Shown: positions 25,591 to 34,476 of the stretch, piece by piece | Numbering within the stretch: the first letter of the stretch is position 1 | How the letters are laid out: each line of letters begins with the position of its first letter | Source: Shewanella glacialipiscicola | GTDB taxonomy: Bacteria; Pseudomonadota; Gammaproteobacteria; Enterobacterales; Shewanellaceae | Assembly: GCF_023283485.1 (NCBI RefSeq) | Contig: NZ_JAKILU010000003.1 | Location: 248,001-312,000, forward strand | Direction of reading: 5' to 3' | Length of the DNA stretch: 64,000 nucleotides | Notes under the pieces: model-generated | Told to the model about the DNA's origin: nothing | Database searches by the model: none | What the model saw: only the letters and a program-made list of their open reading frames with translations | Position numbers and translations under genes: made by a program

Positions 25591-26280
25591 ATGAATTCTA
25601 TTGCAAATAGCTTCAATCTTACTCGTAGTAGTACCAGTGTCGCCGATGCTTATGGTGCCAATAGCCAAAAAACCAATACGGCTAAAACCGATAGCACTAT
25701 TACGTCAACCAAACCTCAGCCAGATACGACTAAAACTGACGCGACAAAAGCGGATGAAATAGCACTGTCACCTAGGGCGCAGCGAGCACAAAAAATTCAG
25801 TCAATGGCGAAGGATTTTTTTGCCGATGGCCAATTTGGTGTCGCGAAGATCCCTGCGTTAGTGTCACGTTTACAAAAAGACGGGATTTTATCGGACATGC
25901 AACTCGAACGTTTATCCAAAAATGGTATAACAGTTCCCAGTACGACAAAGCCCAGCAAGCAGTCGCTACAAGATTTTGTCGATGATGAGCTTAAATCACT
26001 CGCTAAAAACTCGCCAAATAATCCGCTGATTAATACCTTGATAGATGCTAAAAGTGTTTTAACTAATATGGATGATGCCCATTCGCCAGTATTGGCGCAA
26101 AAAGCCACTAAGGCACTCGGACAGTTAACTGATTATTTGAATTCAGAACCAGCGTTAACCGATACACAAAAACAGCAATGGCAGGGACTCAAATCAATGA
26201 TGCAATTGGCCTCATCGATGGGGGCGCATCAGTCTGCATCGGGTCAATTAAGCAGTTATTTGGCACTTGCTAAACGTTAA
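25591..26280 (+). CDS. Hypothetical protein, Ser/Thr-rich N terminus
   Basis: A 229-residue protein; ATG at 25591 preferred over the TTG at 25585, both with weak Shine-Dalgarno. No signal peptide or membrane segment. Residues 1-50 are low-complexity (Ser, Thr, Asn, Lys) and probably disordered. The short motif DEIALSPRAQRAQK (near 54-67) resembles the D-x-V/I-x-L/I-S motif seen in flagellar regulatory and export-associated small proteins. The C-terminal 140 residues are helical. I do not recognise a family. The FlxA-like protein at 31735-32187 has a comparable N-terminal design. Confidence 0.65.
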   Translation: MNSIANSFNLTRSSTSVADAYGANSQKTNTAKTDSTITSTKPQPDTTKTDATKADEIALSPRAQRAQKIQSMAKDFFADGQFGVAKIPALVSRLQKDGILSDMQLERLSKNGITVPSTTKPSKQSLQDFVDDELKSLAKNSPNNPLINTLIDAKSVLTNMDDAHSPVLAQKATKALGQLTDYLNSEPALTDTQKQQWQGLKSMMQLASSMGAHQSASGQLSSYLALAKR

Positions 26281-26307
26281 TATGCCGACGTATATTTTGT
26301 TAATATC

Positions 26308-26339
26308 AAAGCCATTTTTTATTTATTGAAAATGGCTTT
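26308..26339 (+). terminator. Hairpin after the hypothetical gene
   Basis: Perfect 11-base arms AAAGCCATTTT / AAAATGGCTTT with a 10-base loop, 27 bases after the stop. The U-tract downstream is poor, so terminator strength is uncertain. Confidence 0.55.
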
Positions 26340-26473
26340 GTGCTAATTGTCTTAACATCGTACCTATTTTATCCCTTATCTAGCTTGCTTTATGACGAAG
26401 GTCAAGGCTGGATACGTGGATCCTCGGCTGTTATAGCACTTCTGCTTTGTTCTTTTCTTCTATCCTGAAAACC

Positions 26474-26487
26474 ATGATCTGGATCAT
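26474..26487. promoter_or_regulatory. FNR/CRP-family-like palindrome upstream of nrdD
   Basis: ATGATCTGGATCAT is a perfect dyad that matches the FNR consensus TTGATnnnnATCAA at 8 of 10 defined positions (only the outermost base of each half differs). It lies 107 bases before the nrdD start. Anaerobic control by FNR (EtrA in Shewanella) is expected for nrdDG. Confidence 0.55.
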
Positions 26488-26515
26488 AGAAACTTTAACC
26501 TCGATACCGCTTAAT

Positions 26516-26562
26516 GCGCTACATATTGTGTTTGCTGAATCATTAGTTACTACATGTGGTGT
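26516..26562. promoter_or_regulatory. Pair of NrdR-box-like sites upstream of nrdD
   Basis: Compared with the NrdR consensus ACACTATATATTGTGT, box 1 (26516-26531, ending ACATATTGTGT) matches 13 of 16 and box 2 (26547-26562, ending ACATGTGGTGT) matches 11 of 16. They start exactly 31 bases apart, the three-helical-turn spacing typical of NrdR operators of ribonucleotide reductase genes. Confidence 0.65.
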
Positions 26563-26594
26563 TTGATTCGGTCTAAATGGAGAGGGACTCACTG

Positions 26595-28712
26595 ATGCCA
26601 GTCGTAATTAAGCGGGATGGTTGCCGCACACTTTTTGATGAAACAAGAATAAGAGATGCGGTTATCGCCGCTGCAAATTCGGCAGGTATTGAAGATACTG
26701 ATTATGCTGCGACTGTTGCCGCCTGTGTGAGGCTACAAGTGGCGGCATTAACCGAAGTGGATATCCACTATCTACAAGATGTCGTTGAAAACTTACTGAT
26801 GGAAGGCCCGTACAAGTCATTGGCACGGGTATATATTGAATACCGTCATGACAGAGATATATGCCGTGATGCGACCAGTAAACTCAACCTCGAGATCCGT
26901 GGTTTAGTTGAGCAAAGTAATGCGGCATTGCTTAATGAAAATGCCAATAAAGATTCCAAAGTGATCCCGACTCAGCGGGATTTACTCGCGGGCATCGTCG
27001 CAAAACATTATGCCAAAAGTCATATTTTGCCAAAGGATGTGGTTGCGGCCCATGAAGCGGGTGAGATCCACTACCACGACTTAGATTATTCGCCGTTTTT
27101 CCCTATGTTTAACTGCATGCTAATTGATTTGGCTGGCATGTTGACTCATGGCTTTAAAATGGGCAATGCCGAGATTGAAACGCCAAAATCGATTTCTACA
27201 GCAACGGCAGTCACCGCACAAATCATTGCCCAAGTGGCGAGCCATATTTATGGCGGCACGACCATTAACCGTATCGACGAAGTGTTAGCGCCATTTGTTG
27301 CCAAGAGCTATGACAAGCACTATCAAACCGCATTAAATTGGAAGATCACCGACGCCAAAGCTTTTGCCACTGCGCAAACTGAAAAAGAGTGTCACGATGC
27401 GTTTCAATCACTCGAATACGAAGTAAATACCTTGCATACCGCCAATGGACAAACACCATTTGTAACCTTTGGCTTTGGTTTAGGTACTTCGTGGGAATCA
27501 CGCTTAATTCAACAATCTATGCTCAAAGTGCGCATGGCAGGTTTAGGCAAAAATCGTAAAACAGCAGTATTTCCTAAGCTCGTGTTTGCCATTCGTGATG
27601 GTATCAACCATAAGGCTGGTGATTGCAATTATGATGTAAAACAAATGGCGCTCAAATGTGCGACCATGCGTATGTATCCCGATATTCTTAATTATGAACA
27701 AGTTGAAAAAGTCACTGGTTCGTTTAAAACTCCAATGGGTTGTCGAAGCTTTTTAGGAACCTATGAAGAAAATGGCGAACTCGTGCATGAAGGGCGTAAT
27801 AATCTTGGGGTGGTGAGTTTAAATCTGCCGCGGATTGCCTTAGAAGCGAATGGCAACGAAGCCGAGTTTTACCGTATTTTGGATGATCGATTAGTTTTAG
27901 CTCGTAAAGCACTGGATACTCGCATTGAGCGACTTAACGGCGTAAAAGCCCGCGTAGCACCTATTTTGTATATGGAAGGCGCCTGTGGCGTACGTTTACG
28001 GGCGGATGATGATGTGTCGCAAATCTTTAAAAATGGCCGTGCATCAATTTCATTAGGTTATATTGGCTTGCATGAAACCATTAATGCACTCTATGGCACC
28101 CAAACCCATGTATTTGATAATGCACTTTTAAGGGAAAAGGCCGTTGCCATTGTTGCTTATCTAAAAGCCGCTACTGATGCTTGGAGAGTTGAGACGGGTT
28201 ATGGTTTTAGTTTATATAGCACGCCAAGCGAGAATCTTTGCAGTCGCTTTTGTAAACTAGATGCCAAACAATTTGGTGTTGTCACTGGGGTGACGGATAA
28301 AGGTTATTACACCAATAGTTTCCATCTTGATGTTGAAAAACACGTCAACCCATACGATAAAATTGATTTTGAACAGCCATACCCTGCGATAACCAGTGGT
28401 GGGTTTATTTGCTATGGCGAGTATCCCAACATGCAGCATAACCTCGAAGCGTTAGAAAACGTCTGGGATTATAGTTACAGCCGTGTGCCTTATTACGGCA
28501 CCAACACCCCAATTGATGAGTGTTATGACTGCGGTTTTACCGGCGAATTTAGCTGCACCAGTAAAGGCTTTACGTGTCCTAAATGCGGTAATCACGAACC
28601 TAGCCGTGTGTCGGTAACGCGCCGGGTTTGCGGTTACTTGGGTAGCCCTGATGCTCGGCCATTTAATCATGGTAAACAAGAAGAAGTTAAGCGCAGGATC
28701 AAACACTTGTAA
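26595..28712 (+). CDS. nrdD: Anaerobic ribonucleoside-triphosphate reductase
   Basis: A 705-residue class III ribonucleotide reductase. I chose the ATG at 26595, nine bases after GGAGAGG, rather than the ATG at 26577; the product then begins MPVVIKRDGCRTLFDETRI, an ATP-cone like that of E. coli NrdD. Catalytic features include the C-terminal zinc site (CYDCGFTG...CPKCGNHEP) and the glycyl-radical loop RVCGYLGSP with the radical glycine near residue 680. It makes dNTPs without oxygen and needs the activase NrdG, encoded 156 bases downstream. FNR-like and NrdR-like sites lie upstream. Confidence 0.97.
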   Translation: MPVVIKRDGCRTLFDETRIRDAVIAAANSAGIEDTDYAATVAACVRLQVAALTEVDIHYLQDVVENLLMEGPYKSLARVYIEYRHDRDICRDATSKLNLEIRGLVEQSNAALLNENANKDSKVIPTQRDLLAGIVAKHYAKSHILPKDVVAAHEAGEIHYHDLDYSPFFPMFNCMLIDLAGMLTHGFKMGNAEIETPKSISTATAVTAQIIAQVASHIYGGTTINRIDEVLAPFVAKSYDKHYQTALNWKITDAKAFATAQTEKECHDAFQSLEYEVNTLHTANGQTPFVTFGFGLGTSWESRLIQQSMLKVRMAGLGKNRKTAVFPKLVFAIRDGINHKAGDCNYDVKQMALKCATMRMYPDILNYEQVEKVTGSFKTPMGCRSFLGTYEENGELVHEGRNNLGVVSLNLPRIALEANGNEAEFYRILDDRLVLARKALDTRIERLNGVKARVAPILYMEGACGVRLRADDDVSQIFKNGRASISLGYIGLHETINALYGTQTHVFDNALLREKAVAIVAYLKAATDAWRVETGYGFSLYSTPSENLCSRFCKLDAKQFGVVTGVTDKGYYTNSFHLDVEKHVNPYDKIDFEQPYPAITSGGFICYGEYPNMQHNLEALENVWDYSYSRVPYYGTNTPIDECYDCGFTGEFSCTSKGFTCPKCGNHEPSRVSVTRRVCGYLGSPDARPFNHGKQEEVKRRIKHL

Positions 28713-28848
28713 TACTTATACCTAAACAACCTGAAGATACTGAAACTCGTATGCTCAGGTCGTTTTGGGATATACCTTATTCTGCCTATTAGATTCATTC
28801 CATGGCATCTGTGGTGCTATGGAGTGAGTCTTCATCTTAAGAAGGCAT

Positions 28849-28876
28849 TGAACTATGAACTATGAACTATGAACTA
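28849..28876 (+). repeat. Four perfect tandem copies of the heptamer TGAACTA at the nrdG start
   Basis: The units run 28849-28855, 28856-28862, 28863-28869 and 28870-28876. Because each junction reads ATG, the repeat creates ATG codons at 28855, 28862 and 28869 in three different frames. Only the last opens nrdG. The only good Shine-Dalgarno (GAAGG, 28841-28845) is correctly spaced for the first ATG. Confidence 0.9.
28855..28872 (+). CDS. Possible five-codon leader ORF coupled to nrdG
   Basis: ATG at 28855, nine bases after GAAGG, gives the peptide MNYEL and a TGA at 28870-28872 that overlaps the nrdG ATG (ATGA). If ribosomes initiate here they would terminate on the nrdG start codon and could reinitiate. 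The ORF arises only because of the heptamer repeat, so it may be incidental. Confidence 0.35.
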   Translation: MNYEL

Positions 28877-29330
28877 CCATCAATATTTTCCTATCGATGT
28901 GCTAAACGGCCCTGGTACGCGCGCGACTTTGTTTGTCTCTGGTTGTGAGCACCAATGCCGTGGTTGTTATAATCAAAGTACTTGGGATGTACGCTCAGGC
29001 CATTTATTTGATAGCGTGATGGTCGATAGGATTATTGCTGATCTCAGTGATAAACGAATTGTGCGCCGTGGTCTGTCTCTTTCGGGGGGCGATCCTTTGT
29101 TGCCCGCAAATCTTGACACCATTTTGGCGCTGGTAAAGCGGGTTAAAAGTGAGTGTCCCAGTAAAGATATATGGTTATGGACGGGCTATGTGCTTGACGA
29201 GTTAAGTGATAAACAACGCGCGGTATTAACCTATATTGATGTGCTGGTGGATGGAAAATTTGAGCAAAATCTTGCCGATCCGAGTTTGATGTTTCGCGGC
29301 AGCAGCAATCAGATCATTCGTTTGTTATAA
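28869..29330 (+). CDS. nrdG: Anaerobic ribonucleotide reductase-activating protein
   Basis: A 153-residue radical-SAM activase. The start MNYHQYFPIDVLNGPGTR matches E. coli NrdG closely, which fixes the ATG at 28869. Iron-sulfur cysteines C26, C30 and C33 lie in SGCEHQCRGCYN, followed by the SAM-binding LSLSGGDPL and VLVDGKFEQ. NrdG generates the glycyl radical on NrdD. The start codon sits in a heptamer tandem repeat 24 bases from the nearest Shine-Dalgarno, so translation may depend on an upstream mini-ORF. Confidence 0.96.
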   Translation: MNYHQYFPIDVLNGPGTRATLFVSGCEHQCRGCYNQSTWDVRSGHLFDSVMVDRIIADLSDKRIVRRGLSLSGGDPLLPANLDTILALVKRVKSECPSKDIWLWTGYVLDELSDKQRAVLTYIDVLVDGKFEQNLADPSLMFRGSSNQIIRLL

Positions 29331-29444
29331 AAGCGGTAACGAGGATCTGCAACTTACTGCTATAATCTGAGGCCTTGACACAGATGCTAGCATAATCAGG
29401 CTAAGATTTTACTGTGGCTAACTTAGGTAATTTAAGGTAACAGA

Positions 29445-29801
29445 ATGAATTTAAAGCAAGAACTGCAGCAACTTAACGATAAAGTCGATAAATTTCGTCG
29501 TAAACTTGCTGCGGCTGAACAAAGAGGCGATGACGTGGTTATTGCCCAGTTCAAACGCGAAATCGCTGCCGTCACTAAACAAATTGGCAGCGTGAAAGGA
29601 CAGCAAACTCGCTTATTGAATAAGCAAGGTTCAGATATCAAAGATTTACCTTTCCACCGCGCTTTGACAAAAGCAGAGCAAGCGGACATGGGTAAACTGA
29701 AAAAGTCTGTAAAAGGGCTGGTAGTAATCCATCCTATGACGGCTATCGGCCGTGAGATGAGACTGACAGAAGTCACTGGATACGCACCCGAAAAATTTTA
29801 A
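29445..29801 (+). CDS. yibL: YibL-like ribosome-associated protein (DUF2810)
   Basis: A 118-residue basic, helical protein (MNLKQELQQLNDKVDKFRRKLAAAEQRGD...). The C-terminal half, VKGLVVIHPMTAIGREMRLTEVTGYAP, is diagnostic of the YibL family, which co-purifies with ribosomes in E. coli. AAGGT precedes the ATG. It is a monocistronic gene; no partner is evident. Confidence 0.85.
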   Translation: MNLKQELQQLNDKVDKFRRKLAAAEQRGDDVVIAQFKREIAAVTKQIGSVKGQQTRLLNKQGSDIKDLPFHRALTKAEQADMGKLKKSVKGLVVIHPMTAIGREMRLTEVTGYAPEKF

Positions 29802-30074
29802 TGTGGGATCGGGTGTCACCAGCATGAAATCGAGTGTCGGTCTCGTGCTGGTGACCTTTGTACTTTATGCACTGCTTCGTTTTAATCCATTCCTTCGTGC
29901 TGACCATCTAAAGTGACACTCATGTTTGGTTTAGTTGATTAAAACACTAAAGTATTTCTGATTGTTCAAAAACACTTTAGAATACTGCGCTTAGTTGGCT
30001 AAGTGCCTAATCCTCATTTGTTTCTAGGGATTTTATTCGTCTCATGGAATGAGAGTTGTTGTTAAAGGTTAAGT

Positions 30075-30689
30075 ATGTCGATCAAATTTGTCGCAACGTC
30101 AAAGTTACCCACTCCTTGGGGCGTATTTGCCATGCATGGTTTTGAAGATACAGAATCAGGTAAAGAGCATGTTGCGCTTACATTCGGCACGTTCAGTGCG
30201 GATGAGCCTGTGTTGGGTCGTATTCATTCTGAGTGTCTAACCGGCGATGCGTTATTTAGCTTGCGTTGTGACTGTGGTTTTCAGTTACAAGCGGCGATGC
30301 AAAATATTGCCGAAACGGGCAGTGGCTTTATCCTCTATTTACGTCAAGAAGGCCGTGGCATTGGTTTATTAAATAAAATCCGCGCTTACGAGTTGCAAGA
30401 CAAAGGTGCCAACACAGTAGAAGCCAACGAACAACTGGGTTTTGAAGCCGATATGCGTAAATACGACATGATTAAACCTATGCTAGAACAGATAGGCGTT
30501 GAGCATGTACGTTTGATGACCAACAACCCGCGTAAAGTAAAAGCGATGCAGGAGTTTGGTATCGAAGTGGTTGAGCGCGTACCACTGCAAGTAGGTAAAA
30601 ATCGTTATAACGAAGCTTACTTAAAAACTAAATCCACAGAGCTTGGACATTTGATGTCTGAATATCATTTTATGGATGAAAATAAGTAG
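30075..30689 (+). CDS. ribA: GTP cyclohydrolase II
   Basis: A 204-residue single-domain RibA with AAAGGT upstream of the ATG. Zinc ligands C54, C65 and C67 ([18 protein letters not shown]) match E. coli numbering. The catalytic segment [15 protein letters not shown] and MTNNPRKV are intact. It converts GTP to the first pyrimidine intermediate of riboflavin synthesis. The 273 bases upstream contain only short imperfect inverted repeats and no FMN riboswitch that I can recognise. Confidence 0.97.
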   Translation: MSIKFVATSKLPTPWGVFAMHGFEDTESGKEHVALTFGTFSADEPVLGRIHSECLTGDALFSLRCDCGFQLQAAMQNIAETGSGFILYLRQEGRGIGLLNKIRAYELQDKGANTVEANEQLGFEADMRKYDMIKPMLEQIGVEHVRLMTNNPRKVKAMQEFGIEVVERVPLQVGKNRYNEAYLKTKSTELGHLMSEYHFMDENK

Positions 30690-30746
30690 TTTTGTATTTA
30701 TGATGGTTCGACTGATTGGGTCAGTTACGGGGAAGGTTTAAGCTAA

Positions 30747-31667
30747 TTGAGCCATTTTTTCAGTCGATTGTTAATATTGTTTGTAATGGGCTGGGCGATA
30801 CAGAGTGTTGTACCTATCGCCTACGCTAATTCATTTTCTGCTGTAAAAGCTATTCCATCTTTGCCCCAAGCCAATGAGCCCACCGTTGATGCTAATGACA
30901 GTAATCCTATAGAGGAAGGAGATAATCCTAATTCTGTTTATGCATTTGGTAGCTATTTAGGCACAGGTGTTTATCGCGCCGCAAACCAAAATGCGACTGT
31001 CGTAAGTATTCCGTTAAGTTTCGATTTAAAAAAGGACAGTGGTAGCCAGACTTGGTTGCGCTTACCTATCTCCTTTGGCTTTTTCGATTATTTAGCCCAA
31101 GATATCACCGAAGGTGAGTTACCTTCATCAATCGGTACTATGACAGTGACCCCAGGTGTTGAGCACCATTGGCAGGCAAGCAAAAATACTCGAATGGAAG
31201 CGTATCTGGATATCGGTTTTGGTACTAATTTTGATAAAGGCGATAACGTTGCCATTATCGCTTCAGGCATCAGTAGCTTGTATGACTTTAGCCTCGCGGG
31301 ACAAGATGCTGTATGGGTGTCCAGATTACACTTTGCTGGTTACAGTGAGCACTATGGTAAGTTTGCCGATCAATTTGCAGTATTACAAACCGGTGTTGAT
31401 TTGGGATTAGCACCGCGCTGGCAGTGGTGGAGCTTTCAGGTTCAACCCAGAATATTTGCAGTGGGTTATTGGTACTTTAATGAGCTGAGATTTATCAGTC
31501 AAATCGAGCAAGATACTACCGTTTCAGGCAGTTATGAGGCAGGTTTTTCACTCGCATTTTCTAAGTCCCTTGGGGGCGAGTTACTCAGCGTTGATCGTAT
31601 TGGATTAAGCTATCGCCGTGGTGATGGTTTGAATATTTGGCGCGTGATGTTCAGTTTTCCTATCTAG
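30747..31667 (+). CDS. Predicted outer-membrane beta-barrel protein
   Basis: A 306-residue protein starting with TTG at 30747, ten bases after GGGGAAGG. A signal peptide is clear (LLILFVMGWAIQSV, cleavage near AYA-NSF at residue 28). The mature protein has an acidic linker (ANDSNPIEEGDN) and then alternating strands ending in MFSFPI. The pattern, with SLGGELLSVDRIGLSYRRGDGLNIWRVMFSF at the end, suggests a solitary autotransporter-type outer-membrane barrel; I am moderately sure of a barrel and unsure of the family. It is a single gene, convergent with a FlxA-like gene. Confidence 0.65.
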   Translation: MSHFFSRLLILFVMGWAIQSVVPIAYANSFSAVKAIPSLPQANEPTVDANDSNPIEEGDNPNSVYAFGSYLGTGVYRAANQNATVVSIPLSFDLKKDSGSQTWLRLPISFGFFDYLAQDITEGELPSSIGTMTVTPGVEHHWQASKNTRMEAYLDIGFGTNFDKGDNVAIIASGISSLYDFSLAGQDAVWVSRLHFAGYSEHYGKFADQFAVLQTGVDLGLAPRWQWWSFQVQPRIFAVGYWYFNELRFISQIEQDTTVSGSYEAGFSLAFSKSLGGELLSVDRIGLSYRRGDGLNIWRVMFSFPI

Positions 31668-31734
31668 GTTGATTGAACTGATTTAGTTGAATGTGCAAAG
31701 TCGTATGAAAACATCCGCTATAAGGCCGCTTACG

Positions 31735-32187
31735 TTAAGCGTTCTCCTTTGCATCGCGTATCTTTTTATCCATTAAGGTCGCTATTTGACCACTCAATTG
31801 CATTATTTGTTCTTGGATTTGTTTACGTTGCAGATCTGCAGCGTCTGAGTTATCTCCCTTCAGTTTAGCCAGCATTTCCTGTAGAGCTTTGATCTGCTCT
31901 TTTATTTTTTGAATCTGCGCATCTATTATCGATTTGGGTTCTTCAGCGGTGATATTATCTAGTTGCTCTTTTTGGGCTGACGCTTTATCCCTTAAGGTCG
32001 AGCCGACATCTATGGATAATGCCGCGCGGCCAGCATTAGAAATGGAGACGGTATCTTGAGCATCCTGAGAGTCTGTTGTTAGCGCAGCATTTGCTGCTGT
32101 TTTGGTTGGGGTGGTAGCAATATATGCGTTTGATACTGGCGTAAAAGCTGAACCTGTTGCGGTGCTATTTATCCCATTGATATTCAT
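31735..32187 (-). CDS. FlxA-like family protein
   Basis: A 150-residue protein. The ATG at 32187 follows GGAG by six bases; two upstream in-frame ATG codons lack a Shine-Dalgarno. Residues 1-50 are Ala/Thr/Ser-rich and carry DTVSISNAGRAAL. The second half is a coiled coil with IQKIKEQIKALQEMLAKLKGD and KQIQEQIMQLSGQIATLMDK, as in FlxA-like proteins. In E. coli flxA is a flagellar-regulon gene of unknown function. No flagellar genes are nearby. Confidence 0.75.
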   Translation of the reverse strand: MNINGINSTATGSAFTPVSNAYIATTPTKTAANAALTTDSQDAQDTVSISNAGRAALSIDVGSTLRDKASAQKEQLDNITAEEPKSIIDAQIQKIKEQIKALQEMLAKLKGDNSDAADLQRKQIQEQIMQLSGQIATLMDKKIRDAKENA

Positions 32188-32367
32188 GCAATGCTCCATT
32201 AGAGGCAAACTAGGTTAATACTTAAGTTGTTCCTGCCGATTAATTCAATATCGGCTATTTATTTTAAAACTAAAGCTAAAGCGCCTTGTTTTACCAGAAA
32301 TAGCATTGGGGCATAGTGATAATACAGCCCATCTCAGGGCTGTTTAAGCGTTATCAAGCCTAGAATA

Positions 32368-32760
32368 TTAACTGCCCCAAATATGCTTATTTACTTTGCC
32401 ATCTGGGCTCGGCTTATCGCTTTTAACTGGCTGTTTGGCCGCCGTTTGAGTGACTTTATTGTTGGCTACTTTTGGCTTAGGTTTAGCAGTAGGCTTTTTA
32501 GCCGCTTGCTTAGTTTCTGCTTGTGTCGGTGGCAAGGGTAACTTATTGGCTCTCAAATAGAGGTATTCGACCTTATCACGCGCCCAGTCGTTTTTGCGCA
32601 AAAACTGTAAGCTGGACTTAATGCTGGGATCGTGAGTAAAGCAGCGGATATTAATTCTTTCGCCTAAGTTTTCCCAGCCGTAACGCTCGACTAAGTAAGT
32701 GATAATAGTTTCTAGTTTGATGCCGTGCAGCGGGTCATTCGATTGATTCATATTATGCAT
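32368..32760 (-). CDS. VF530 family DNA-binding protein with a Lys/Pro-rich tail
   Basis: A 130-residue protein. The N-terminal 70 residues ([62 protein letters not shown]) are a complete VF530 domain, a small helical fold considered DNA-binding. The tail (about 80-130) is rich in Lys, Pro, Ala and Thr, like histone-type tails. The start may be the ATG at 32760 or the one at 32751; neither has a strong Shine-Dalgarno. Confidence 0.83.
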   Translation of the reverse strand: MHNMNQSNDPLHGIKLETIITYLVERYGWENLGERINIRCFTHDPSIKSSLQFLRKNDWARDKVEYLYLRANKLPLPPTQAETKQAAKKPTAKPKPKVANNKVTQTAAKQPVKSDKPSPDGKVNKHIWGS

Positions 32761-32885
32761 TATGGTGCAGTGTGCTATGGCGGGAGTATAGCATTTTTGT
32801 ATTGTTGATACAGTGCGTGGTCTTATCGAATAAATGGAGAATCAGTGTCGAACAAAATGAGCGTTTGCGGGTTTTAATGAGAAGA

Positions 32886-32925
32886 ATGATAAAAACAGGC
32901 GCGATTAAGCGCCTGTTTTTATCAT
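32886..32925. terminator. Bidirectional terminator downstream of cstA
   Basis: A perfect 17-base stem: left arm ATGATAAAAACAGGCGC (32886-32902), loop GATTAA, and its exact complement at 32909-32925. T-runs occur on both strands. It ends the leftward cstA transcript 18 bases after the stop codon. Confidence 0.93.
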
Positions 32926-32943
32926 ACCAATTTAACGATAAGA

Positions 32944-34404
32944 TTAGTCGTTAGCTGTCTCTTTCAGCTCGGTTTCAATGGGCGAGTCAATTTCACCTTT
33001 ACCTTTCGTTTTTACAATCAATAACGCAGTAATCACTAAGGTTATAATGACACCCGCTATGGTTGATACCGTCATCGGCAGACCCGCGCCTAAGGTCGAT
33101 GAGTTCAGTAGGAATGAAATCACCACAGTGGTCATAAACATTGCAGGGATCGTCGCAATCCAATGCAGCTTGTTATGTCGTAGTAGATAAGCCGAAGCGG
33201 TCCACAGCATCAATACCGCAGTGGTTTGGTTCGCCACACCGAAGTAGCGCCAAATAATACCGAAGTCTACCTGAGTTAACATGCCGCCGATAACAAACAG
33301 TGGGAGAGCTAGCACTAAGCGCTTTGGCAGTGAGATTTGTGGCATGTTGAAAAACTCAGCCAAAATCAAACGTGCAGAACGAAAAGCGGTATCACCTGAG
33401 GTAATCGGCAGGATAATCACGCCTAAGATAGCCATAAAGCCACCGACAGCGCCTAGTAGACCAGTAGAAGCTTCATACACTACGTTTGCTGGGTTACCAG
33501 ACATCCCCGCGCTTAACCCTTCAATTCCGCCAAAATAAGACAGCGCTATGGCGCACCAAAGTAGGGCGATAATGCCTTCGCCAATCATGGCGCCAAAGAA
33601 GACGAAACGGCCATTGGTTTCGTTTTCTACGCAGCGTGCCATTAAAGGTGATTGTGTGGCGTGGAAACCCGACACTGCGCCACAGGCGATAGTGATAAAT
33701 AGGGCTGGCCAGAGTGGCATGTCATTTGGATTTAAGTTTTGGAAGAAATCGCCCGCTTGCACGTTAGGCAGTAAGGTGTGCTCGCTTGATAACATAATCG
33801 CGACCGCTAAACCAAACGACATGAAGAACAATAAAGCGCCAAAGAAGGGGTATAGACGACCAATAATTTTATCAACGGGCACTACAGTAGCAATAAGATA
33901 GTAGATAAAAATAATACCCACAAAGATACTGACGTCCCAACCGGTTAGTTTGCCAAGTAAACCCGCAGGCGCAGAGATAAACACCACACCGACCAGCAGT
34001 AACAGTACAATGGCAAACACGTTCATGAAGTGTTTTGCGCTCTTGCCTAAATACTTACCCGCAAGGTTTGGCACCGACTGGCCACCGTTACGTACAGATA
34101 GCATGCCAGAAAAATAGTCATGTACTGCACCCGCAAAGATACAGCCAACCACAATCCACAACATGGCCGCAGGACCATAAAGTGCACCTAAGATAGGACC
34201 AAAGATTGGGCCTACGCCTGCGATGTTTAACAATTGAATTAAATAGACTTTGCCCTTAGACATAGGCACAAAGTCGACGCCATCAGTTTGAGCGAAAGCG
34301 GGTGTTTGACGATTAGCGTTAATGCCGAAGACTTTCTCGACAAAGGCGCCATAGATAAAGTAGCCGCCGATCAGCAGACCGACACAGAGTAGGAACCACA
34401 TCAT
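32944..34404 (-). CDS. cstA: CstA-family peptide/pyruvate transporter
   Basis: A 486-residue polytopic protein with about 13-16 membrane segments, shorter than E. coli CstA (701) and BtsT (716). Family motifs are GPIFGPILGALYGPAAMLWIVVGCIFAGAVHDYFSG near residues 64-99 and ACGAVSGFHATQSPLMARC near 236-254. Members import peptides or, in the BtsT case, pyruvate with protons. The adjacent upstream BtsS/BtsR-like pair and three BtsR-type repeats in the promoter suggest a pyruvate-responsive transporter (inference). A Shine-Dalgarno (GGGGAG) precedes the double ATG. A strong terminator follows. Confidence 0.92.
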   Translation of the reverse strand: MMWFLLCVGLLIGGYFIYGAFVEKVFGINANRQTPAFAQTDGVDFVPMSKGKVYLIQLLNIAGVGPIFGPILGALYGPAAMLWIVVGCIFAGAVHDYFSGMLSVRNGGQSVPNLAGKYLGKSAKHFMNVFAIVLLLLVGVVFISAPAGLLGKLTGWDVSIFVGIIFIYYLIATVVPVDKIIGRLYPFFGALLFFMSFGLAVAIMLSSEHTLLPNVQAGDFFQNLNPNDMPLWPALFITIACGAVSGFHATQSPLMARCVENETNGRFVFFGAMIGEGIIALLWCAIALSYFGGIEGLSAGMSGNPANVVYEASTGLLGAVGGFMAILGVIILPITSGDTAFRSARLILAEFFNMPQISLPKRLVLALPLFVIGGMLTQVDFGIIWRYFGVANQTTAVLMLWTASAYLLRHNKLHWIATIPAMFMTTVVISFLLNSSTLGAGLPMTVSTIAGVIITLVITALLIVKTKGKGEIDSPIETELKETAND

Positions 34405-34476
34405 TTTTGTTATCTCCCCATTTGAGTTCTGGCGAGTGTAAACAAGTTGTTTATATAAAGCTGAGCAATATCAGTC

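Noticed and set aside
29802-30074. FMN riboswitch upstream of ribA
   Set aside because: None of the conserved RFN-element segments can be found; only short imperfect dyads are present.
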